Positions 45,321 through 57,370 of a DNA stretch of 64,000 nt are shown here, one piece after another. The stretch spans positions 8,060,001 through 8,124,000 of the forward strand of contig NC_053191.1 in the NCBI RefSeq assembly GCF_905163445.1, given 5' to 3'. Origin of the DNA: Pararge aegeria. Lineage: Eukaryota > Arthropoda > Insecta > Lepidoptera > Nymphalidae. Below the pieces are notes generated by a model. It was given only the letters and a program-made list of their open reading frames with translations, was not told where the DNA came from and made no database searches. Both the position numbers and the translations under genes were made by a program. Position 1 is the stretch's first letter. Each line of letters starts with the position of its first letter.

Positions 45321-46580
45321 CGTTTGGACGAGAGTGGTTAGTCTGTGATGCGACGTAGGTACGTACGTACACAAGAAACCAAATCGATACCAACACGATA
45401 CGTTTCCTAATAACACCTTCACTTACGCCACGGAACTCACGCTCTTCCAAATAACAACTGAAAGCACAGAAAAAACACACACAAAAAGGCCTTCCGAAAT
45501 AATTAGTTCCCGATGACAGGTCAAAACTTATAACAAACTTCCCATTTCGTGACTTTGCTTAAGAGAAATTTTACATCAATCTTCATTCTTTCATAAATAA
45601 GTAAAATATTAATTTAAAAAGATATTTAATATGATTTATTAATATGTATATTTAAAAAGATTCCATGAAGATATGTGAAAAAAACGTATGACTCTGGAAC
45701 ATTGTCATCACCATCTTCAGACAATTAATAATCTCGCTCGCTAGGTTAATAAGATACCAACCACAAAAGCGGATCACTTATTAATTATAGTACAATGTCT
45801 AGGATGGACCAACAGTCGATTCAAATAAAGTCCCTAAATATAAATTATGCTCGCACAAATTCTCCATGCAACTGCCCAAAAACGTCGAAAATATTGTAAT
45901 GAAAACACTCAAGAAAATAGCCGTATTTCTTCCATAAATAGGACATGAAATATATTAGTGACGTACAGACAGCGGCCATCTTTGGTTTATTAGGCGACTT
46001 TTTTGTGTGTACAATAAAAAATAAAGGCCGTAGCGCCACAGTACCCGCGGGTCCTTTTGTCCCAGCGGGGTTCCTCAACTTTCGGTACTAAATTCCCTCG
46101 TGGCATATTTATTCTTTTCGGCCTGTTCCAAGATTATTTTCTACTAGGATTTTATGATAATCGCGGTTGTATAACGGCTAATGAATAACCTGTAGCCGTT
46201 CTTAATGTGACAATTGTGGACGGCATAACAACCAACAGGTTTGTGTGAACGGTGACAAGTTTTTTTATAGGGCTTTTTCAATGTAATGCGCTATCGGTGT
46301 GTAGATTAACATCTATTTCTGCACCCACTATGTCATGTTCAAGTTTTTCATTGGACAATTAATAGGTACCAGGCTATTAGCATCGTGGAGATATTTCTTT
46401 ATCTTTATGGTTTTACGATTCTTTGAACACGTTTGTTGATAGAAGTGTTATGTTTACAAAGTTTTCTTCTATTACTATGTTAAATAATAAATTTATTAAT
46501 ATTATTCGGAATTAGCAAAAATGTTTACTAGATTTAAAAGAAACATTGATAAGGATAGCTTTATTATTATTGTTTTTTTG
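45321..46580. other. Unassigned
   Basis: No gene recognised. A 77-codon minus frame (45845-46078) has no domain. The patch 45975-46080 is GC-richer. Confidence 0.3.
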
Positions 46581-46589
46581 TATTATTAT

Positions 46590-46870
46590 TTTTTTTCAGC
46601 TTGACTGCAATCTCACCTTGTGGGACGTGATGACGCATCTAAAATGGTAGCGGGCTAACCTATTAGGGAGTATGATAGTCATACCCCTACTTGGTTTTTA
46701 CGCGGCATCGCACCGGAACACTAAATCGCTTAGCGGTTATCTTTGTCGGTAGGGTGGTAAATATCCCTGGCCAAAGCCTCCCAACAGACCAGACCAAAGA
46801 AAATTCAGAAATATTAATTCCCTGGGAATCAAACCCGGGACCGCCTACTTAAAATCATAGGGCTCGTCAA
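46590..46870 (-). mobile_element. SINE family B copy holding the empty MITE site
   Basis: Minus-strand order: B-box-like GGTTTGATTCC near 46838, CTGGTCTGTTGG, then GATTGCAGTCAAG near 46600 and an A-rich tail. The single CATACCCC at 46680-46687 corresponds to the duplicated target around the MITE at 20054-20195. The A-box part at the head has been lost. Confidence 0.8.
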
Positions 46871-46879
46871 AATAGTGTA

Positions 46880-48590
46880 ATTCAATGTAGCACCTACTTA
46901 TTACAAGGTTTGTACTATATGTGCATGTCATGTATCCTTAGTATTTTTTATTTGTTCTTAGAACTGTCCGCTAAATAAAAACCTATTAATAGACCGTCGT
47001 AGTTGTTGAAAAAGTAGACACGTGATTGTATGTCTGGCTTAGTACCTACCTACATACTTTTGTTGTAATTTACTTTTCTGAGTGGAGTATTTTATAAAAT
47101 CTATACGATACGTGTAGGTTTTTATATGCAATGAACCTAATTTTTGAGCAACATTATTAGTTTTGTGTGTCCGTTATTACCTACCGTGGGCTTGGAAAAT
47201 GCCATTTAAATGAAATCTATTTATTATTATTCGGCCTGTTTTCTTTCGTCATTAACAGCTAGGTTTACCAACATTCAAAATAAACTGGTCAGTTATAGTT
47301 TCTTATATGAAAAGCGTGCTAAAAGTTCCTACTTTAGACAAGCATAATGCTATTTTTGAATAGGTTGCTTTCGGCATCGTGGACTAGAACTTGAGACTGT
47401 CAATTTAGTTACAAGTTACAACCGGCAAAGATAATGGAAAAAGATGATAACTATAGTAGGATACCTTTTATTAAAATTTGAACTTATTGTATTTATTTTG
47501 GATACCTGTTAGTAATATTTTAGACGGGGATTTTTAAAGCGTCGCTAATATATTTACTTCAAATTGGCTAAAATGTATTACGGTAGCCATTTTCAATACA
47601 CAGTCTCTTCCAAGCCCACTCATTTTGGTAATGACGAAGATATGAACGAGATGATAAGGTGTGTAAAAATCTCCGTCTTAGTTGAACGGTGAACTGTTGA
47701 CGGTGAACGGTGAAAGGTACAATTTTTGCACTAAAAACTAAGCACTGTAATTTTAAAACATGCAGTTTTGCATGTTAAGAAACAGTATAAAAAATAGTCG
47801 CTCGCGCTTCTAGTAGGTACCTATGCCTAAATCTTTGAAACTATTGAACGAATTTTAATGTAGTTTTCAGCAATAGACAGAGTGATTCAAGAGGAAGAGG
47901 AAGAAGAAGAAGTCTTTAATGCATATACAAATAGAAAGCCAGGTTAACAAAAAAAAACGATAGCACACATATGCACAAAGGCGGCCTTATCGCTTGAAGC
48001 GATCTCCTCCAACCTTTGGTTGAAGAAACATATTACATAAAACGGGATAATTCAATACCCAAATTGTTCTAATTATATACATAACATATACAATACATAC
48101 TAATACTACATATATAAAGTTAAAACATATAAAGTTGCCGTAAACATGTACTTTAAGTAGAGAAAAGCCAAGAAATTTAAAGATTTGTAATTAGATCGTA
48201 ACAAACATATATATTTTGAAATGCGGCCTACTTCTAACGAGATGGATTTAACTAGGTACATACATAACGTACCTACTGCATATATATTTATCACTTCTAA
48301 CTGCCCTACATTACTACCAAATTCCACCCGTGCGAAGCCGGGGCGGGTCGCTAGTAGAGTACAAAACTAGATGCTTTTGGCTTGACTTCCTACCTAGGGT
48401 TTAACCTTGGTAGGAAGTTAGGAGTGAAAATATAATTTCGCACCACGTGTAAAACTTTAACGCAGTTTAACCCGTTCCCCAATGAATGCTAAAATTTTAA
48501 ACAGAGAGCAACAAGTATGGATTTCGGTCCAGCACAGCTAATAAACGTTAGATGGACTTCTAACGACAAGTGAAAATCATTAATCATCCA
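46880..48590. other. Unassigned
   Basis: No gene recognised. Purine-rich GAAGAGGAAGAAGAAGAAG is at 47892-47910. A GCGAAGCCGGGGCGGGTCGC word at 48331-48350 resembles ends of family E/F repeats on the reverse strand. Confidence 0.3.
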
Positions 48591-48599
48591 CGCACGTCA

Positions 48600-48640
48600 T
48601 TGGACGGAAGATGGATGAACCGATGGATGGATGGATGGAA
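48600..48640 (+). repeat. (GGAT)n microsatellite
   Basis: Repeated GATG/GGAT units with interruptions (ATGGATGGATGGATGGA near 48623). Confidence 0.85.
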
Positions 48641-49122
48641 CAGCTCCCTTCGAAACGATAATTACCGATACAAACCTGGATAAGGGCTTTGTTGGAATCA
48701 GGTGATAATTCTTTTCTTATTAATTTTGAATGCAAAGTTTCTTTTACGGATAATTTTCTTGATTCGATTTTAATAGCGCTTTTTATGGAACGTGTGCTAC
48801 TCACTTATATTAATGTTCTTAGAACTCAAGAAGTCAATTGGGGGAGGAATTTTAATTCAAGCCATCTTTAGATGACCTAATGGTGCAGTGGTGAGTAATG
48901 TAGCCTTCTGGAGCTTGATTCAGGTGGAGTCAGCTGAGAAATTTCATCATTATCTCCCTCAGCCTATTCTGTCCAACGGCTAGACACGGGTTATATAGGA
49001 TATACACGCTCCACGCTGCTCGAATGTCATTTGGGGATTATAATTATTATTTGGACATAATCTCTATGGCAGGTCTAGAGATATGCGCTCATTATACCGA
49101 TTATATTCGGTTTTATGATCAT

Positions 49123-49266
49123 CAGTGGCGTGCACTGGGTTTCTTGCCAGGCTATGCATACAGCAGGAAAATTGCATAAAATAGCAAAAATCCTCCTCCT
49201 AGACGAGCTATATTTCAATTTTAGGGTAAGCAGTGCTTTTGTGCATGTATGAAGTGCACGCCACTG
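49123..49266 (-). mobile_element. hAT-type MITE in a SINE tail
   Basis: 144 bp, reverse orientation relative to 44604-44747 and the same length. Flanked by ATGATCAT and TTGATCAT (seven of eight bases). It sits within the TGA-rich tail of the SINE at 49267-49555. Confidence 0.9.
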
Positions 49267-49555
49267 TTGATCATCATATGAACCCATTACCGGCCCACTG
49301 CAGGACACGGGTCTCCCACACATGAAAAGGGTTCGGGATGTAGTCCACCAAGCTGGCCCGGTGCAGATTGGTGGACACCACACGCCTTTGAGAATATTAT
49401 AGAGAACACTCAGGCTTCCTCACGATGTTTTCCTTCATCGCTGAAAAAAGTGATATTTGAATTGCAGAAAACGCACTTAAAAAGTTAGTGGTGCATAGAG
49501 AGTCGAACGCGGCTCCCCGAAGGCGAGGCGTAGGCTATCACCGCTTCACTAGGCG
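49267..49555 (-). mobile_element. Metulj-like SINE, near full length
   Basis: On the minus strand: GCGGTGATAGCCTACGCC head, GGCTCCCCGAAG-region, GAGAACACTCAGGC and GTGTCCTGCAGTGGGCCGGT, then the ATGATGATCA tail. The order matches 41440-41766. Confidence 0.85.
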
Positions 49556-51180
49556 ATCACTGTTTCGGTACTTCGCATTTGCTTTAGCCGGCTTTAATTT
49601 TACATCTAAAAGCAAATTTTAAATAAAAACTTTCTTTCTCTAAATATTACCACACTTTATCTATATATAATACGAACGAAAATTATTGTAGCAGTTATTC
49701 ATATATTTAGATTATAATTGTTATTCTTTTCCTACTCTTACTTGTAAGTTACTAGCTTTACTATTTGATCCGAAGATTTTCGATGTGATTGATTATCGAC
49801 ATCACGCGTAAAGCTTGAATGCATACAAGTAAGTACCTACTTCAAGCAAAACACAGTCGAGCGTGAACATTTTTAATAAAGTCAAATGTACGAGTAGCTG
49901 ACCGAGATCGCTGCTGAAATGTTAAAAGTTGCATAGACAAAGAACAAGCAATTTGAATACCAACATTTATTTTAAAGAGACACATAAATGATTATTAATT
50001 ATATATAGAAGTGTAGAAGTCTTGCGGAAACGTCGTCGTACGTTACTCCGTAGCATCTACCAAGGACCGTAAGTGAAATTTTAAGCCCTTATATATTATA
50101 TCTATTGGATTCTACCTATTGAAAAAATAGCTTAGGATGGAAAGCAAAAATTAATAGATAAGTGCTAATGATAAAAGATAAAAGGTAAAGGCTTGTTATT
50201 TATGTTGTTATTGAAGCGGCACTTTTTTTATTGAGCGCGTATTTTCAACCGACCAAGTGTGTTGAAATTTGAATGTCATAGGGATTCCGTGTGCCTTCCA
50301 TTAAACCTATATGTAACGAACATCTTACGTTCTACCATCGCTCGTTTATTGTCAACAGTATCAATAAGAATAGTTCCTCCACCGTTAAAGAACATATTTA
50401 CTTGCATAAAATGTACTTAATCCGAAGTCCGCTTGTTAACTTCAACCATATTTTCAAGCAGTACCTATAGTTAAATTACTTACAGTTATATACGACATTC
50501 TTTGACGTCTCTAAAATACAGATTATAAAACAAGAAACTCATCATAAGCTGTTTTAAGCGATGGTAGTAAGCATCGAACAAAAATCCACAATTTTCCAAT
50601 AATTCTAGTTCAAAATCACACGTTCTCACTCGCTGTACGAGTTTCGAGAACTAATAGTAGCTCCCAGTTCGAAGTGAAGGTTGCCATCACAAAAAGTTCT
50701 CCCATAACTTATATAATTTATATCGCAGGCAGACGGCCAAGTAACATAATATGTAATCATATAATCGCCGCTCTTTACCGCTCGCCGCTTCCTAGCCATT
50801 AAAGCGGTCTAGATAGTAAACGTCGTTGTAAAGTTAACTAAATAACCTCATTTTGAATGTTTAATCGTTTTTCGAAGGTTCAGAGCGGTTTAATGTTGTT
50901 TTGTATATCGCCGTGTAAGATTGGATTTGCATTTTGTATGTTGATAAGTTTTCTGTTAATACTGAACTATAGACAAGTTTATAATCTATAAACATATCTA
51001 CAAATATATGAGTACTAGAGGTCGCCTTTTGGTCTAATATTGACCAGTATTCGACTATAAGTGGTCAAATATTAAAAAAGTGTATATAAACGTGTATGTG
51101 TCATATAGTAAAGTGTGTTTTATTGATTTAATGAATGTTTTATGCATAATTTAATAAAACATATTTTTATTTGCATGCCT
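49556..51180. other. Unassigned, AT-rich
   Basis: No gene recognised. There are no long open frames and no clear repeats. Confidence 0.35.
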
Positions 51181-51184
51181 TCAG

Positions 51185-51575
51185 CCTTCTCTATACTTTC
51201 TCTGAGACTTATCTGTAAAACCGAAACCCTGATAGTTTTTGCCTAAACCACTGCCATAGTTATCACTGAAAAAAATCAGATACAGCTAAAATCACATGCA
51301 AAATGAAAACCATGTGACTCCACTGAAAAAATCAGATACAGATAAAATCACATGTAAAATGAAAACCAAGTGACTCCTGGCACTAGCGTAGGAACTATGC
51401 GCGTGTCGGTCTTTATCTTCAATAGGGTTGTCATAAGTAAATTCTTAAAATTCTTTCAATTAGTTTGTATGGAAAATATAAATGCTTCTTTTGATTTAAT
51501 ATTTTTACAGGGTAATGCTTAATGAGATATACTTATGCACCCTTCAACAATATTTCGTAATTCGGTTACACATTG
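51185..51575 (+). repeat. Dispersed repeat family G, copy 1
   Basis: TCTGTAAAACCGAAACCCTG, TCTTCAATAGGGTTGTCATA and TTTAATATTTTTACAGG occur in the same order in 56960-57330. It includes the internal duplication at 51264-51376. No coding domain; class unknown. Confidence 0.75.
51264..51376 (+). repeat. Tandem duplication of 57 bp
   Basis: Unit 1 (51264-51320) and unit 2 (51321-51376) both run from CACTGAAAAAA to AAGTGACTC or CATGTGACTC with a few differences. The family G copy at 57000-57110 has the unit once. Confidence 0.9.
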
Positions 51576-52439
51576 TATGAATTATAAGTGTGTTAAATTT
51601 CATACTCCTCCGTCCGCGCAATTTTCGTAAAAAAAGGTGTACGAAGTTTTTGCTTCACGTTTTAGATAATGTAAATATAAAAAGTATAATCAAATTTACT
51701 GTGGTATTATGCAGTTACATTGAGTACCCTTTCGTGAATAATAAGTTCATTTTAATATATTATAAATGGAAAATATTTGAGGTCTTGATGTTAATATGTA
51801 TATTATAAGTATGACTGTTGAATATTTTTATTCATAAAAGTTAAGTTTTATTCATAATATTAAAGAAAGTTCGGAAAACACGATGCCACGGACAGACACG
51901 AACACACACACACGTCACACATATAAAACACAGTAATTTTGCGTTGGCGGTTAAAAAAAATAGTCGTAAAGTAAAGGACCAGGAGGTAGAAGGTAGCCAT
52001 GAAAATTTGCCTATCAAAAAAATTATCGTAATTACACGACCAGACTTTTGCTAATAATAATTTATCGTTTAGTATGGGCTCGAATCATACTTAACAATTT
52101 TATCCTTGTTATAAATTATAATCGACTCATAAATTGTCAAAAATGGTAAACATAAACTCCAAAGTTAAGCATGGATATATAAACTTCTAAAATATTTTAC
52201 AATGTAGCATAAACATTGTGCACAGTTTAACGTATCAATGTTTTATTATAGATATCGTATACCTAGGTATTTGGTACATAGGGACTTCATAAAGAAAATA
52301 CTTATATAATTGATTATATTATGAAATGGTAACTTAACGACGTTGATCACATAAGGCAATCTTTGGACCGATTTTCAAAATGTTAATAATTCAATGATTG
52401 CGTAGATCTATGAATTTCTAACATTTTCTGAGCCTTCTT

Positions 52440-52660
52440 TTTGCCTTTGCCTCATTGGTAAGGAATGCTAAGAGTTGCCAGCATGAAATAGAGAGAGCTA
52501 TGCTTGGAGTGATTAAAACAAAGAAGAGGAAGAACCGACGTAGCTGACCGAGTTTCGAAGCTAAAGTGGCAATTTGCGGGGCACGACGCACGGAGGACCG
52601 TTAACCTTGGGGCTGAAGTAGATACCCTGTACTAGAAAGCGCAGTATTGGTAGACACCTC
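52440..52660 (+). pseudogene. RTE-type LINE remnant, C-terminal domain
   Basis: Translated in shifting frames: IERAMLGV, KTKKRKNRR and, after a frameshift, KWQFAGHDAR-like, matching M-E-R-A-M-L-G-V...K-W-Q-W-A-G-H. Stops are present. It runs into AT-rich DNA on the 3' side without a clear TGA tail. Confidence 0.65.
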
Positions 52661-53236
52661 TCTATCCAAATAGATGATATCAAGCGAGTCACAGTAAGTT
52701 GCTGGACAGGCATATGAACTTGAGCACAGAACCGTGGAGTGCCGAAGTCAGAACGAAAGACCTTTCATTTACAGCAAGGGTCTTCTATCGGTTGAAATGA
52801 TTATGATCTACGTGATGCAAAGACAGCCTTTTAATTTGAAGACTTTCGGTGTACAAAAAATTGTGTTTAATTTGGCAGAACCAAAAGAATTTTCGGAGTT
52901 TTTCCTTTTAATATTATAGTTATGTTTACAGAGGTTCCTCAATTGTTGAGGGCGCCCTTAGGCCCAGAACAATAGCTTTAAATATTTACCATCCTAATAG
53001 GGATCTAATTGAACAAATTAGTTGAACAAACTTCCTTCTAACAGAGGAATAATTGTTGCGTAATTATTTCCCTATGCAAATAAGTTATTAAGCTGTACAT
53101 ATAATACTATGTCATGTGGTAGCTTATATAACTCATACTTGATGTTCCGTTATTAATACTGCTGTACGTGATTAAAAAAAAAACCATTAGGAAACGTAAG
53201 CTTGCATACTTTATCTAAAAAATAAACAGATTTGTT

Positions 53237-53449
53237 TTAATTAATTGATTCCCTGTATATAGGTTTTCTATGTTGCAAAGCTTTCTGAAACTCCTCTTCA
53301 TCCGCCTCTGGTATAGGCATCCGATGATGCCCTCGATAGAGGCAGGATTTCCCGCTGCGCCCTCTGTAGCTCAACTTCGCCGGAACGTCTGACAGCTGGT
53401 CGTTTTTCGGAATTTCTTTTAATCTTGAAAAAATGTAAACCATGTCCCT
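53237..53449 (-). CDS. Candidate terminal coding exon, function unknown
   Basis: A minus-strand acceptor TTGTTTTTCAG ends at 53450. It is followed by 70 codons and a TAA stop at 53237-53239 (phase 0). The peptide has the look of a real C-terminus: hydrophobic start (MVYIFSRL), basic middle (YRGRSGKSCLYRGHHR) and acidic helix (PEADEEEFQKALQ). No domain was recognised and no upstream exon with a matching phase was found. A phase-1 reading of the same exon is also open for about 50 codons and then stops, so the true frame is undecided. It could belong to the gene at 57371-58745 only if the phase-1 reading applies. Confidence 0.4.
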   Translation of the reverse strand, partial: RDMVYIFSRLKEIPKNDQLSDVPAKLSYRGRSGKSCLYRGHHRMPIPEADEEEFQKALQHRKPIYRESIN

Positions 53450-53487
53450 CTGAAAAACAATACGAATAACATACAATATCCATAAGC

Positions 53488-53560
53488 CACATCGTGCCGA
53501 CTGGTGACCAGAATACAGTTGTCACCACCTCAATTCTCTATGTGGTAGACATACTTTACC
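53488..53560 (+). mobile_element. Dispersed repeat family A fragment
   Basis: GGTGACCAGAATACAGTTGT and CACCACCTCAATTCTC resemble the GATCAGAATACAGTTGTCACC end of family A. Short and diverged. Confidence 0.4.
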
Positions 53561-53689
53561 ACCACCCGGTGGTCATCACATCACATCTAGGGTGGTGATT
53601 AGGCCTTGCCAGTCGCCGGTCGACAAAGGTTTAGCGCGTTTGATTCAACTAATACGAATTTGGAAAAATTTGATATGCGGAATTTCCAT

Positions 53690-53785
53690 CTAAACTCAAC
53701 TAAGTACTATTACTGTTTTCCTTGTGTTTTTCCTATTGTCTTGTGTTGCAATAAAGTTTTTCTATTCTATTGTATTCTATTCTAA
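53690..53785 (+). mobile_element. Retroelement 3' end with (TTCTA)n
   Basis: TTGTGTTGCAATAAAGTTTT followed by TTCTATTCTATTGTATTCTA. An AATAAA signal directly before a short tandem repeat is typical of LINE 3' ends. Nothing coding remains upstream. Confidence 0.4.
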
Positions 53786-54444
53786 ACCTACAATAAATGT
53801 TGTGCTAATAAACTCACTTAGCCACTATTCGTTTTGAAGTCAACTTCTTCTGAGGAATATCCGGTGTCAGACGGACACAGATAGAGAATATATTTTGGAC
53901 ATTCTGGGTGGTATTATCTAATATCTCTAATATTTTAATATTTACGAAAGTGTGCCTGTTCCTTTTTTTTTAAACCTATGCTTAGCTCCAAAAATTGCAC
54001 GGATTCTGATGAAAGTTGGTATCGATTTGGATGAGATGTATTAAATATGATTGTGTATAATGAAAATTTAAAAACTTACGCTGCAGTCAAATATACTAAA
54101 GTATTTTCCATCACCAATTTGTTTGAAGCGGAGGTCGTGGCATCTAGAGTATCACTTACTGTCAAACCTTTAAATGGTAATATGATAATAATAAGCTTTA
54201 TCAATCCTCGTCGAATTGGTGCCTTTGTCTAATAAAATTGTTGTCCAAACTAGGTACTTAAATCCTAATTTTAACCTTATATAACCTTATATATGAGAGA
54301 GATCTTATTGCATAGCGCAGCTTCCCCAATAACCCAAATAAAAATTTTAATATCCATTCCCTGCAACTGCCCTAAAGCTGAAGAGGTAATTCGTTCGCTA
54401 TTAACACTATCGTTAAAAGCTCGAACATCTGGGTTTTTTTTATA

Positions 54445-54580
54445 GTAACACTTGACGGACCAAGCAGATGACCCACCTGATGGTAAGTAGAAAACATCGT
54501 CTATAAACAGACCAACTATTCACAAAGCATGCAAGGAACACGACCTTCAAAGTGCTGCCCTTATAAAAAAGTTATGGGGC
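54445..54580. mobile_element. Dispersed repeat family C fragment
   Basis: GATGACCCACCTGATGGTAA, AACATCGTCTATAAACAGAC and GCATGCAAGGAACACGACCT match 35440-35610 in order. Confidence 0.6.
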
Positions 54581-54794
54581 ATTCGACGCTCAAAAATGAC
54601 CTGATCCAACTCTGTTAAGTATACAAACCATAGTTATCAAATTTTTGCAACTTAATATTGAGCTCACTGATTGGCTGAATGCCCGGTAGCACAAGGCACC
54701 ACCAGCGCTCCTAGCGGGAAGAAACATATAGACTATCGCAAATTTTTGTTCGAAACAACGCTCGTTTGTAACGACATCCAAAATCAAAAGCTAT

Positions 54795-54890
54795 TATAAA
54801 AGAATTAATTGCCCCAGTCGTGCCGTGCTCAATTATCTTGATCCTGGACGACCTGGAAGACTGCAGCGTATCCTGGACGTTCCAGTAACA
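54795..54890 (+). promoter_or_regulatory. Possible TATA promoter and first exon with donor
   Basis: TATAAAAG at 54795-54802 is followed by CAGT- and TCAA-type initiator words (A at 54816 and 54831). Next comes a non-AT-rich stretch of about 60 bases ending at a consensus donor GTGAGT (54891-54896). The spacing is plausible for a first exon of 60-75 bases on the plus strand. No coding exon downstream was identified. This is a pattern-based guess. Confidence 0.25.
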
Positions 54891-54959
54891 GTGAGTAGTG
54901 ATTTTATTGTTTGTTGCTGATTTTGTGAAACTGAACATATCCAGATCCTTCGAGATAAG

Positions 54960-55930
54960 AATCCCCCAAACTCATTACAATCAAAGCCAGTTAAAGGGTA
55001 AACGGAGGCCAATTTCCTGGCTGAACAATCAGCACCAGTGGTTCAATACAAGTAAAAAGTCACAGTTTTTCTCTTAGTGAAGTGCATTTTGCCCCAATGC
55101 TTGCTTCTCTTTTAGGAGTAAGTGTTACCAATAGATTGGTTTTAGTATGCATGACTATCACAGGCAAAACATTCGAAAGGGTATGTGTACTTAGTTATTC
55201 GTATGTATGTTTTTAACAGTGTACCCCTTTCCTTTTTCTTTTTAGTTTTCCTAAGGCCGCGTTTTGTTTCCTACTACATACTTGGAGTGTCTGTTCTTTT
55301 TTTTATTTTCTGAACGTGATTTCAATAATAAATTTTTAAAAACTAAAAAGTAAATCCAATTTTGGATAAATCAAGCTTGAAAACTATGTACAACAAGATT
55401 TCTGTCAGGAACATATTTTCAACCACTACTAACAAGAAAAATGCATAATTGTGAAGGTTAATTGTCTGTCAAGTGTTCCGCTTTCTGCCTCCGGAACTCT
55501 TCATCAGATCTATATGAAATTTAAACAGGACCATTTCGGAGTTAGCCGCATTTGAATAATGAATTTTGCTAATCCTTTTATAAATGACGGGGTTATGCCT
55601 ATGTATGTTACATTAAAAAAAACAACCAAATTGATAACCTCCTCCTTTTGGAAGCTAGTCGGTTATAATTATGAAATGACGATATCCAATGACACATCGG
55701 TAAAAAAGAGACCTAATTTTGGCCATCAAATGTTTGTTATCTGGGGCTGTATGTTCTAATATTTGACCGGTAACGTTTCCTTCAGAATATCAAGATGGGA
55801 AAAAATTGGGGAAAAGAGAAGCGTAGTTAAAAAAAGGAGGCTTAAAAACATCCGTTAATGGACTAGTATAGCTACCGCATCACAAAATTTCTGTTTGGCG
55901 AAAGATAGAATATAATATGATGAGATGACG
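54960..55930. other. Unassigned
   Basis: AT-rich sequence without recognisable repeat. A 66-codon plus frame (55559-55759) has no known domain and no convincing splice sites. Confidence 0.3.
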
Positions 55931-55936
55931 GCCTCT

Positions 55937-55995
55937 CTTCTACATCTGGTACTTATTTCCCTCTTATAGCGGGAAATAAGTACCAGATGTAGAAG
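55937..55995. other. Perfect 25-bp hairpin
   Basis: The arms at 55937-55961 and 55971-55995 are exact inverse complements (CTTCTACATCTGGTACTT... with ...AAGTACCAGATGTAGAAG), with the nine-base loop TCTTATAGC. Perfect pairing means it is young or conserved. No MITE target duplication was seen. Confidence 0.9.
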
Positions 55996-55999
55996 ATAT

Positions 56000-56955
56000 G
56001 CATAAATTTCACGGAAAAAACAGAATGAAAAATCTTTAGTAGAATAGTTAGATTATATAATATGCCATTTACCTTTAACGGTTGCGTATAAGAGATAATA
56101 CCCTCTGTCATTCTGCTCTACTAATAAGTAAGTACTATTTTCGTTCTCTCATCACCAACATCCTCGCGGTCGAGTTAATTGGCACCAAGACATGGCCGTC
56201 CAGTAGATACTTGATATACCTACTCTTTTTGCTAGTAAATTTTTTTTATATTAATAGGCTGAAGATTATGATGATAATTGCATTTTTAAATACTTATGAA
56301 TTTATTTACCATATAGCATCAGGGTTTTCGTGCTATTGAAACAAATCAGACATGTGTAGATTTGAATAAAAACTTAACTTTTTTCCAAATCATTACTACT
56401 TACACGTTGAAATTGTAATCCTCACCATCAAAAAGTCAAGAGTCTGACCTCATTACTTAAGCTTTGGAACAGCCTGGTGGTAAATTTTTCAGGCCTTAAT
56501 TGGGGCCACACGAAACTTTAATCAATATTAGGGCCTTAAAACGAAGAGTTGATAACTGAGTTTAAGCCATATTTCCTTACTTAAATGAAGACCTTTTTGG
56601 TAACTCTTGCTCTGGAATGCCGTAAAACAATCCTTTTCTATCTCCGATAAGTAAAATATTTCTTCTTTCGTTCATTAGTAATTTTGGTTGTCACCAGTCA
56701 ATATTTTTATAATGTGGACCAAAAGTAGATCTATAATACTGCACAGGATCATACATTCCAATTGGACATTTAATTTGGGAGTTATTACAAGTTTAAAAAC
56801 ATTTAAGGAGTACCTACACCTAAATTGAATGCCAAATACTCCCAAATAAACTGTTCCTACGGGATGCTCTGAAAACAAAAACAAAAGCGGTCGATGTGGC
56901 AACGGCTACAACACACGGATACAACAACGGATACAACGTGTAAATGACTTTAGAG
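56000..56955. other. Unassigned
   Basis: No confirmed gene. A minus-strand acceptor-like TTTTTGTTTTCAG near 56867 precedes a short open stretch, but no compatible donor or domain supports an exon. Confidence 0.3.
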
Positions 56956-56959
56956 GTAC

Positions 56960-57330
56960 ATTATTTACTGTCCCTGAGACTGATCTTTAAAACCAAAACG
57001 CTAATTGTTTTTGAGCAAACCATTGCCATAGTTTTTACTGAAAGACCCTTATACAGCCCTAACGTTACATGCAAAATTAAAATCCTTAATCACTTTAGTA
57101 GTTACGCGTCGCGTAGTATAGGTACTATGCACGTCTTGGTCTTGTATCTTCAATAGGGTTGTCATAAGTAAACACAAAATAATGTTTCGAATCAGTTTTT
57201 ATGGAAAATAAATAAGCTTCTTTTAATTTAATATTTTTACAGGTGATTCCTTATTAAATATACTTACCCTTCAACGGTATTTTGCAACTCCGTTAGACGA
57301 TGTACATAAATTAAGTTTAGAGTACAAAAA
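56960..57330 (+). repeat. Dispersed repeat family G, copy 2
   Basis: CTGATCTTTAAAACCAAAAC, TATCTTCAATAGGGTTGTCA and TTAATATTTTTACAGG match 51185-51575 in order. It ends about 40 bp from the 3' end of the gene at 57371-58745. Confidence 0.75.
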
Positions 57331-57370
57331 CAATATCTAATAATTGTAATAAAATTATCTGAAGATCAGA

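Noticed and set aside
56660..56870. Additional exon of the lipocalin-like gene behind the acceptor near 56867
   Set aside because: The pyrimidine tract is good, but no donor of matching phase and no lipocalin-like residues follow.
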